Assembly (NCBI GenBank): GCA_023212725.1
Contig: JALBYF010000025.1
Location: 124,001-188,000, forward strand
Reading direction: 5' to 3'
DNA from: Tranzscheliella williamsii
Lineage: Eukaryota; Basidiomycota; Ustilaginomycetes; Ustilaginales; Ustilaginaceae
Length of the DNA stretch: 64,000 bases
The notes beneath the pieces were generated by a model. The model saw nothing but the letters and a program-made list of their open reading frames with translations, ran no database searches and was not told the origin of the DNA. A program made the position numbers and the translations under genes. Below are positions 50,666 through 59,200 of this stretch, piece by piece (within the stretch, counting starts at the first letter, position 1; each line of letters begins with the position of its first letter).

Positions 50666-53308
50666 ATGCAGCCTTCGGTGAACTTGAAAAGAAGGGCGCT
50701 AGAAGAGGAGACTCCTACCATGCAGGCCTCGTCGGCCGGGGTATCCTTGGAGGCGATCTGCAGCATCCTCGTTCGCCAGGCGCTCGACGAGCTACTTGAC
50801 TCCCCAGCGACGGCAAAAAAGCTGTGGATTACACTGGACTATGGCACCTGGACCCTCAGCGCTAGACACAACGGTCGATGTGCGCAAGGCCGGAAGATGA
50901 TGATGGATATAGAGCTTGCGCTTCTCTCCCATCTCGGCACGCTCTACCATTGCTGTACCTTGACTGGCAGCGGCTTGTTCTGCGCCACCGAGGCCGGTTC
51001 TGTCCTAGTCCCTAGTAGTAAAGCGTCAAAAAATGCATCAAGAGATGTGTCGTCTAAACCGCGAGAGCGCGGCGGCGTCATATCTCTGCGCAACCTGTTC
51101 CACAAGGTGCCCATTCGACGCAGCTTTCTATCAGCTGCATCCAATCAGCAAGCACAGAATGACGGCCTCGTAGCCTGCATCCGGCATCTTTCGCTGGCAG
51201 CGCCGGGCGTTGAGTTCCATCTTCGCATTCTTCCGCCAGCAAGACGCAGCGGCGCCGTCGAGCAAGCGAAACCCCTCACGCTTCCCTCCGTGCCAGACCT
51301 TGTTCAGCGCTGCCAACAGATCTACGGGCCGGCAGCCGTCCAGAGACCCCTGGCACGAGTGTTTGGCGCCACATACCTCCTCAATGCCTCATCAACCCTG
51401 TCGCCGACGCGCGATACAATTGTGCGTGTGGCAATAAGCGGCCTCGTGGCGGCGACAAGTACCGCGACAGCCACAGCGCCAATGCACCTCTTCGTGAACG
51501 GTCGAGCCTGGCCGCTACCTCCAGGCCCTTCCCCTTCTACGGCGAGCTCTCCGAGTACTGTGGCCGTTGAGGAGCAGGCGTTGACGGAGCATCTGGTCCA
51601 GTTCGGCTTAGGCGCCGGCAGCAACGCACCGTCGGATCGTGCGGGCGCGTGCACGTTGATGGCCTCTTTGTATGCTGACATACTGGATAGAATCGCTGCC
51701 ATGCCTTGGATTATTACAGCTCCCTGTTTGGGGGAGGGCCGCGCTTTTGTCATCGTCATCACGCTCACTACATGTGCAAAGGATGGTGCCAGCCCCAGCT
51801 TGTTCTGCAATGCATCGACATTTCGCCGTCTCGTGCTGGATGCCGTCTCGAGCGCAGACAGGCCGATGCATAGTACCGAGGCAGGCAGCCTGCCGCCTAG
51901 CACTCCTGTATCTACCACTCCCGAGCCTACCAAGACAAAGGGTCGGAATTGCACAGCCCCTGAGTCCACCGCGGCATATTGTTACGAGCGGTCTAACGTC
52001 GCTCACGAAAGAGAGACCAGACTACGGACCGCGTCGCTTGCGGTACCGGAAGCCTTGCAGCGGCCAGCGCTTCCGGTCCCCGGTACGATGATCTGGCGCC
52101 AGCCAACTACAGCTCGAACCTTCTACATCAACCAACGTACTGGCCAAAGCTTCGGGTCCGATCTATACCAGGGCACGAGCGGAAGCAACCAGCCATCGCA
52201 ATATAGTATTGTTGGGCCGAAGAGCAGGATGAGAAGCACTCTCGTGGACAGATCGCGACTCAGCAAGCGGCTGGCCGATGTTGAGCGGTGCGGAACCACG
52301 TCTGTCCCCGATTGGCTCACAGCGGCGATGAAAGGGGCGTCGGGCGGGCGAGTGCAGACCCGAACGGTCGCACATTCACCGGCGCATGCCGACGAAGACA
52401 ATGAGTTCGATGATGCGGAGCTGGACGCCGTATTGGCGGCTTATGCATATACACTGGATCCGTCTCCGGTTGACGAGGCGGAATTGCCTCTAGACAGCCC
52501 TTTCTCTGAACCGGAAGAAGCTGCCATTCGAGAGCTTGGCGGGCAACAACGCGCAGGTGTGACGGGGCAGCAGGCGCCCGGTACAGCTACACAGGCGTCG
52601 ATCAGCCGATCTGATTTGCGGTCAGCCGTGGTGCTCGGCCAGATCGACAACCGCTTGATCGCATGTGCCATCGCGCGGCCGGACCAGCCGCGGCTGTTGG
52701 TATGCATCGACCAGCATGCGGCTGACGAAAGGTGCCGCCTGGAGCAGCTGCTACAGGACTACCTTGGAGCTTGCCTGCGATTCGATCCACCCGCCACGGC
52801 GCTCTGTCCGCCGGCGACGCTCAACATTGCTCACGAGGTGTATGAGCTGTTGGTCCAGTGCCACTCGCCCGTCCGCCGCGATCTGGCGTTCCTCGGGTTC
52901 AGCGTGACCGCGGTTGTGCTCGTGCACGGCGGGAGTGGCCATGCGCAGGTGGACGTCGGTGCCATCCCGCAATTTGTTTATGACCGCGTTGTCTCGCGCG
53001 CGGGGCGGCTCCAGCATACGGAGCTGCTAGCAAGCACGTTGGCCAGCGTCGCCATCCAGCTCGCTCAGCACCCGCTTCCACCCTGCGCCGAAAGCGAGCG
53101 GCCACTTGCTTGGTTCGAGATGCACAGACACCTGCCCGCCGTGCTGCGGGACCTCCTCGCTTCCGCCGCCTGCCGCTCCGCCATCATGTTTGGCGACCCG
53201 CTCCCCGCCACCACCGCCACCGCGCTCGTCCGCGCGCTCGCCCGCTGCGCCTTCCCCTTCCAGTGTGCCCACGCCCGCCCCATCATCGCTCCCCTTTGTA
53301 GTGCCTAG
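50666..53308 (+). CDS. MLH3: Mlh3-like MutL mismatch-repair/meiotic nuclease
   Basis: 880 codons from ATG 50666 (a second ATG at 50720 is possible). MutL-gamma (Mlh1-Mlh3) nicks DNA in mismatch repair and meiotic crossover resolution. The C-terminal half is convincing: VVLGQIDNRLIACAI, the endonuclease metal site DQHAADERCRLE at 682-693 (DQHAxxExxxxE), ACRSAIMFGDPL and the end block FPFQCAHARPIIAPL. In the N-terminal half the transducer block ISLRNLFHKVPIRRSFL is present. However, the GHL ATPase motifs are degenerate: where ELVxNSxDA, DNGxG and GFRGEAL are expected, the protein has LVRQALDELL, RHNGRC and no counterpart. No alternative frame or obvious intron restores them. Confidence 0.82.
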   Translation: MQPSVNLKRRALEEETPTMQASSAGVSLEAICSILVRQALDELLDSPATAKKLWITLDYGTWTLSARHNGRCAQGRKMMMDIELALLSHLGTLYHCCTLTGSGLFCATEAGSVLVPSSKASKNASRDVSSKPRERGGVISLRNLFHKVPIRRSFLSAASNQQAQNDGLVACIRHLSLAAPGVEFHLRILPPARRSGAVEQAKPLTLPSVPDLVQRCQQIYGPAAVQRPLARVFGATYLLNASSTLSPTRDTIVRVAISGLVAATSTATATAPMHLFVNGRAWPLPPGPSPSTASSPSTVAVEEQALTEHLVQFGLGAGSNAPSDRAGACTLMASLYADILDRIAAMPWIITAPCLGEGRAFVIVITLTTCAKDGASPSLFCNASTFRRLVLDAVSSADRPMHSTEAGSLPPSTPVSTTPEPTKTKGRNCTAPESTAAYCYERSNVAHERETRLRTASLAVPEALQRPALPVPGTMIWRQPTTARTFYINQRTGQSFGSDLYQGTSGSNQPSQYSIVGPKSRMRSTLVDRSRLSKRLADVERCGTTSVPDWLTAAMKGASGGRVQTRTVAHSPAHADEDNEFDDAELDAVLAAYAYTLDPSPVDEAELPLDSPFSEPEEAAIRELGGQQRAGVTGQQAPGTATQASISRSDLRSAVVLGQIDNRLIACAIARPDQPRLLVCIDQHAADERCRLEQLLQDYLGACLRFDPPATALCPPATLNIAHEVYELLVQCHSPVRRDLAFLGFSVTAVVLVHGGSGHAQVDVGAIPQFVYDRVVSRAGRLQHTELLASTLASVAIQLAQHPLPPCAESERPLAWFEMHRHLPAVLRDLLASAACRSAIMFGDPLPATTATALVRALARCAFPFQCAHARPIIAPLCSA

Positions 53309-53399
53309 CTCGCAGCCCCCGGCAGCAGCGTGGTTCATCTGTTTGGAGTATGAGTTTCGAGTGAAAAATTGCGCAGGTGGGATTACAGCGTGGTATGGA

Positions 53400-54308
53400 C
53401 TAGTCGGCAGAGACGCGGCGCAGGTCGACAAACCCGCGCAAGGATCGGGCGACGGACTCGGCGAAGAGGGTTGCGTTTTCGATGGTGGCGGCGGAGGAGA
53501 GGGCTGTGTCGTTGGGGCCTGCGGGGGGCGGTGGGGCGAACTGGTTGAAGTAGGCGGGGTCCAGCTGGCCGGGGATGGTGGAGGTGAATTCGACGACGAC
53601 GGTGGCGCCTTCCGGGTCGAGCGGTACCCAGGCGTCAGTGTAGCCGGAGGGGTCTGGGACGAAAATGCGGTAGATGGCGAGGGAGTGGGATGTGGGGTTG
53701 TGGGGGGGAGGGTGGCGTGCGAGGGGTTGGTCGAGGGTGTAGGCGATGCCGTAGCGTGCGAACGAGGTGGTGGGCTGCCAACCGAGGGCTGCGACGAACG
53801 TGCGCCAGCCGGTGGTGTGGTCTGTGTCGAGGAGGTCGGGGTGGAAGGGGAGGGGGGAGTCGAAGGAGGCGGTTGGCGGGGGTGGGGGGGTGGTGTTGGC
53901 GAGCATGGTGACTGTGTGGGTTGGGCGGACGGTGGCGCGCGGGTGCTCGCGCTCCGGCAGCGGCGGCAACGGCAGATACAGGCGGCACTCCACCCCGCCC
54001 GCCGTCGCCGCCTCGACCACCCGCAGCCGCACCCCCCGCCGCGCCTTCACCACGCTCGACCACGCATTATCCCCCGTCTCGCGCACCGCCGACGCCCCAT
54101 CATCCCGCCGCGCAAGCACACTCTCCCGCTCCCACATCACCCCCCCCACCCCCCCCAGCACCCCCTCCACCGCCCGCACCAACCCCCCCACCACTCCCAC
54201 CGTCACCGTCCCCAGCAGCCGCACCTCCACCTGCACCCCTCCCCCAACCCCCTGCGCCCCGCCCCCCCGCCCCCGCGCCCCGCCCCCCGTCATCGTGGCC
54301 GTCGCCAT
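53400..54308 (-). CDS. MED18: Mediator subunit 18-like protein
   Basis: 302 residues from ATG 54308; the frame continues to another ATG at 54521, but the added part has no family character. After a Gly-rich leader comes VQVEVRLLGTVTVG, like the first strand of Med18, and after a long linker a barrel-like half with FVAALGWQPTTSFARYGIAY, SLAIYRIFVPD and a final helix containing ARSLRGFVDL. This fits the Med18 fold of two related halves in the head module of Mediator, which links activators to RNA polymerase II. The match is by pattern only. Only 91 bp separate its stop from the MLH3-like stop. Confidence 0.5.
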   Translation of the reverse strand: MATATMTGGGARGRGGGAQGVGGGVQVEVRLLGTVTVGVVGGLVRAVEGVLGGVGGVMWERESVLARRDDGASAVRETGDNAWSSVVKARRGVRLRVVEAATAGGVECRLYLPLPPLPEREHPRATVRPTHTVTMLANTTPPPPPTASFDSPLPFHPDLLDTDHTTGWRTFVAALGWQPTTSFARYGIAYTLDQPLARHPPPHNPTSHSLAIYRIFVPDPSGYTDAWVPLDPEGATVVVEFTSTIPGQLDPAYFNQFAPPPPAGPNDTALSSAATIENATLFAESVARSLRGFVDLRRVSAD

Positions 54309-56292
54309 ACCCCGTTGGTAGCAGAACAAGCAGAGCCAGCGAACCAAGTAGTCCAGTTCCCGTCCAGCGCAAAAGGTGGCAGAGCAGGACGGCATGCATC
54401 CCCCAACACGGTGTCGAGCCTCTTCTCGTCTTGCGCTCCTCGGATCACGGAAGACGGAACCCAATCCAATGTCCTTCCCCGCGGGTTTAACAGTGTCATC
54501 GATTGTGTAAAAGTCTAACATGCATGAGAAAGGGCGTCTTTGGCACTGTGACTGGCAAGTCTAACATGCGGGCCTGGCCCTGACGGACGCGGTAGGTCAC
54601 CAGCGAATGCGACCTGTCACTCAGCTCTCTTATCGACTAGACGATTCTGCATGAATGCGCTTCTCTGCAGTCCATCGCCGTTCCGCGGGAAGCGCGCTGA
54701 CGGAGGAGCTGAGCAGGAGAACGGTGAGCGGTTTACCGGCGAGCGGAGCCCAAGCGGCCGTCCGGCCGGCACGTTGTCGTCTTCTTCGCCCGTTGTAGTG
54801 AGCAATAGAGCGTGCGCGCCGGCTGCTATTCGCTGCAAGCCAAATTCCCGCGCCGCTCACCGAGCGTCTGCCCGAGCCCATTCAAATGGGCCACTACAAA
54901 CATGCGCAGCACGTAGATACAAACGCGAACTGCACAGCCAACCGCGAGCTGTAACTGACAGGCGTCAACAACAGCCTCTCGTCGCTCTCTTTATCCCTTC
55001 CCCCTTCTCCTTCGCATGCCATCGACCCACAACAACAAACACAGCCCGTCGATTCTGCGTCCTATCCGCTTCGTTACGTCGCAGTAGCTCGCGCAATTCG
55101 CCTCTCTGTCCCTGTCCACCGCCGCTGACACGCCGTTTGTGATTCTTGAGCCCCCTTCCTGCCCAATCGCCGCTACGTTACGGTGCCTAGTTCGTTTGGC
55201 CGCTCGTGTCTGCTCGTTTGCCTTGCTCGCCTGGCCTTACTCTTCCTCGCAGCATACATTTCCAGTGGTTGCTGACTTGGATTCTCGCATCTGGTCCCCT
55301 GTCGTTTCTGGTACATGCCCGTCTCTGATGCCTAGTCCGCAGCGAATCTGCCTCTTCTCAGCAGTCGGAGAAGCGCATCATAGCTTCAATGTCGTAGCCG
55401 GCAACCAAGGCTTGTGGAGCTGGTTTCGGCTTGGCCAGCAGAATGACGTGAGCCCGTCAACACTTCTGCCTCGCGCATAAGGCGTTGTCCGCTGCGTTGA
55501 GATCGCATACACTCGACTCCGCCGAGCCCAAACCTCCAGGCCTTGCCCGCGTTGCTGTCTGCCAAGCAGCACGCCGAGCCAGATCAGGGTACGACGCGGA
55601 GCCAGGCCATGCTGATGCAAACCCAAGCACACCGGTGCAAGCTGACAACTCTATCTGGCATCTTGCCCTGCTTCCCTGCCAGCCCATTTCCGACCCGATT
55701 CGGCTCCCGCCGTCTGCAATGCGTACCGTCGTTCGCACCCAAAACATGAGCTCAGCCTCCCTTTCCTCCGTCCTGCTCTCCATCCTCCCTCGCCCCTGCC
55801 CGCCTGTGATCCGTCCGCTTGGTCCCCGCTCCTCGCTTCCGTGCTTCTCCCGCTTCTATCGCCAAGTTTCAAGCCTCCCTTCCCCTTCCATCCCATTCCA
55901 CTGCCTCCCTGGCGCTCATCCTGCCCGCCTAACACTTTCCTTCACCTTGGCGAACCGACCACACACCGCCTATTCACGCTCATTACCGCTCCTCAGCATC
56001 ACCACTGCTCGACGCTAGACCGCCTTGTACACGCTCCTTGTGGTTCTCAGCTCAGCCCACCCGGTCCCTTCATATCACATGAAGATCTCATCAGATCCAA
56101 CAGGCATATCGATCTAGGTGCATCTAGAGCCTTCATAACGGCCTTTCGCCTTTTCTCTGCAGAAAACATCTACCTACGCTTCGTTGTCCGTAAACAGACC
56201 TCTGCAGCAGCACACGTGCGTATCGGCTTTTCGCGTCTACCATGGATTGTCACCGTCTTTGACGTACGGAACCTCGACCGATCTGCGTCTGA
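54309..56292. other. Long divergent region with pyrimidine-rich leader
   Basis: About 2 kb between the Med18-like and serine-rich protein starts. From about 54.96 kb to 56.29 kb the + strand is rich in C/T and contains several short upstream ATG frames, as in a long 5' UTR. A 13-nt string (AAGTCTAACATGC) occurs twice, near 54511 and 54558. No coding gene can be supported. Confidence 0.45.
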
Positions 56293-59200
56293 ATGGTTGC
56301 TGAACGAAAAGCATTTCAGCACGCTCTCGTCCAGCCGCCAACAACAGCATCCCCTCAGCCATCCAAGATGTCGGCAGCTTCATCCTCGGCGCATCCACGC
56401 GCCGATATGCTTGATACCTCGGTCTCGCGCCGGCCATCCAAGCTCATGGCCCGTTCCAGCACCTTGCATCGTTCGCCACACAGTCATAGCGGCTCAGGTG
56501 CCGGCCTCTGGCTCGCCAACAGCCCCACCTCCAGCCCCAACGACACGCCAGACCACTCCACTACCTCCTTCCCGTCTGTCGCCCCCAACATCGCCGCGGC
56601 CCAGCTGCAGCCCCCTCGTCAACGCACTGCCGAGACCGCCAGGATTTACCACTTTTCCGCCGACCTAGCAAGCACGAAGAACGATCTGGATCTGGGTCTG
56701 TTTGTCTCGTCCAGACCTACTTCCCAGTCCGCTGCCTTTCGTCCCGCACACAACATTGACCTCGACCTCGACGTCGACCTCGATCTGTCCTTCGATTACA
56801 TCTCCCGCTTCGATGACTCCACCTCTGATGAGCATGACACCTCCTCTTTCGCTGGCGCCCACACAACCGCTACCGATAAAGCTGCGGCCATAACTCCGGC
56901 GGCCGTCCAGCTGACGCCAGCTAAGACCGCTACTAGGTCGCCTCGCCGAATCGCCACCTCGCCGTCACCCAACGGCAAGGTTGTTCGCAGTATGAGAGCA
57001 AACGCTGACTGGGAGAAGCGCAAGAAAGCTCCGCCTGCTCCGCTTGCCCTCACACCGTCCAGATCCGAGAACAAGCAGCTTGCCGCTCGGACGCAGCCAC
57101 ACCAGTATCCGAACAAAGTATCTGCACTTACTACAAAGCCAGTGCCAACAGAGCTATCGGGGACGAGCGTCTTCTCCCCTATGACCCCGGCAACAGGGTT
57201 TCATCTCAATACAGCTGCCCAGCACGATGATGCATTGCCCCTGACACCGCTCAGTGCCACACGCCGGGGCGCACTGATCAATCAAGTTCCGCAGCCCCGC
57301 CAGCCGCTGTCCTCGCTCCGTCAAACTGACATTCGTCCCGCTGGTAACACACTGGTCGAACCTTCACAGGCCAGACAAGGATCAACTGCATCATCGCCAT
57401 CAAGCTCGCTTCGGAGATCTGCGTCTTCGTCCGGTTCGCAGGCGCAGCGCAAGCCGAGTACCGAGTTGCTCCGCCGCTCGCCCACTTCGGCCCAGCCAGC
57501 AGCGCCAGGCTCCAGAAGACCTCGAGTATCATCCATTCACGCGTTCAGATATTCGGCTTCCTATGTGTCCTTGGGCCCGCCGCCCTTCCCGCCACCTACC
57601 AAACCGCTCCCGTCTCCGGCCCTCAGCGCATCGCTGCACTGCAAACAGCTGCCACCAGCACCAACAGAGCCTTGCGCCAAGTCACGCCGCCGCGAGCGAC
57701 ACTCTCTCTCGTCCGTCGACGGGAGCGAAGCCGGCGCAGCCCGGTCGAAGACCACACAGACACAGCGCAGCAGCTTGGACAGCTTCCGGACCGCTGAGTC
57801 TGACGCATTCCTCACGAGCAGTACCGGCAACTACACAGGCCACAGCGATCAGCACGATGCACCTCCGCCCCTGCCGCCGTTGCGCCGTTACGAGAACTTT
57901 TTCCCAGGACAGAACGACTGGGCCCTCAGCGGCAATGCTGTCATAGCCCCTGGCAACAGTCTGGGCATCGGCCACAGCTCGAATGCCATGTACGCTGCGA
58001 CCTCGGATGCCAGTGGCGCCACCTTCCAGGCCGCTTCAATACCGATGCTCCTCAGCGCAACCGCAGGGTCACTCGGCGCATCGACCGCAGCCACCACCAT
58101 GACATGGAGCGCCTCTGACCGCTCCACGCCCTCGACGCATCATTCGCCGCTCACCCCCTTCACGCCGCTGTTTGCCGATATGCCTGCTTCGACGACGGCC
58201 GCTAAATCTGCGCTGGCGAATAACCACCTTCCCTCTGACCACCTGGTCCATCGTCTGCAAACTTTCAGTTCCTCGGGCCAAACTCTTGCCCGTCTGGCCG
58301 CTTCACAGCCTGCGGGCCCACAGCAGGAGCTTGCCCTCAGCAGCACGCGGTCTGACGACCCCAAGTCGACTGAGCAGTGGATCCTCACGCAGAGGCAGCG
58401 AAAGGTGCTGTGGCAGCAGTCCGAGCTTCCTTCACACGCGCAAGTGCCCGAGGTAGATGTCGCAGGGGCCCGACTATCGAACGGAGCCCGTGGCGCCACG
58501 GCCAGCCAGGCTCGTGGCGTCGAGGTCCTCTCCGACGACAGGCTGCAGCTTAGATCCCGGCAGGAATCCAAGAGCAGCGAGGGTGCCAGCACCGATGCCG
58601 GCGACGGCACCGGCGTCCCCCAGACTATGGTCATTTCGACAGCATCCACTCCGGACGAAGGGCCGAATCCCTTTGGCTTCATGCAGCCCCGGCCGGCATT
58701 CGCAGCCAAGGCTATGGAACAGGTAGAGACGCCTGTAGCTTCTTCTGGAAGCATGGACGCTACAATGCCAGCGGACGACGCGATGGCCCGGAAGCAGGGC
58801 GGCACTCGAGGGCCCTGGCCCCAGTCGCCCCTCTTGCTCACCTTCAACCTGCCGTCCGCTAGCATTCCGGAGGCAGAGATTGCAGAGAACGGCGCGCCGT
58901 CGCCCGCTCTGACGACGATAATTCACAGTGAGGCGGCATCACCGTATCCATCCTCGGACATGCTGCAGGATCAAGCGGCCTCCGAGTTGAGACCCGCCGA
59001 GCATGTTTTCCTCAGAGCCGCGTCCAACGCGTCCACTGCTACCCACCGCCCTCCGCCTTCGCAGGGAGACGGCCAGACCCAAGGTTTAGGTTTGGGCCTG
59101 GACTTCTCAGCCACCCTGCCGCTCACGCAACAACAGAGCAGGGAGACTTACGACCTGGTGCGTCGCCGGTCTGACCATCGCCAGTACGACCCCGATGGGT

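Noticed and set aside
53106..54518. 470-codon + strand frame over the Med18-like gene and its flanks
   Set aside because: Low-complexity Gly then Pro/His-rich antisense shadow without motifs, a by-product of the G-to-C skew switch.
54309..54521. N-terminal extension of the Med18-like gene to ATG 54521
   Set aside because: The added 71 residues have no family character and the internal ATG 54308 directly precedes the plausible domain; kept only as an alternative.
54651..55142. 163-codon + frame upstream of the serine-rich gene
   Set aside because: Pyrimidine-rich leader composition and no recognisable motif; more likely 5' UTR.
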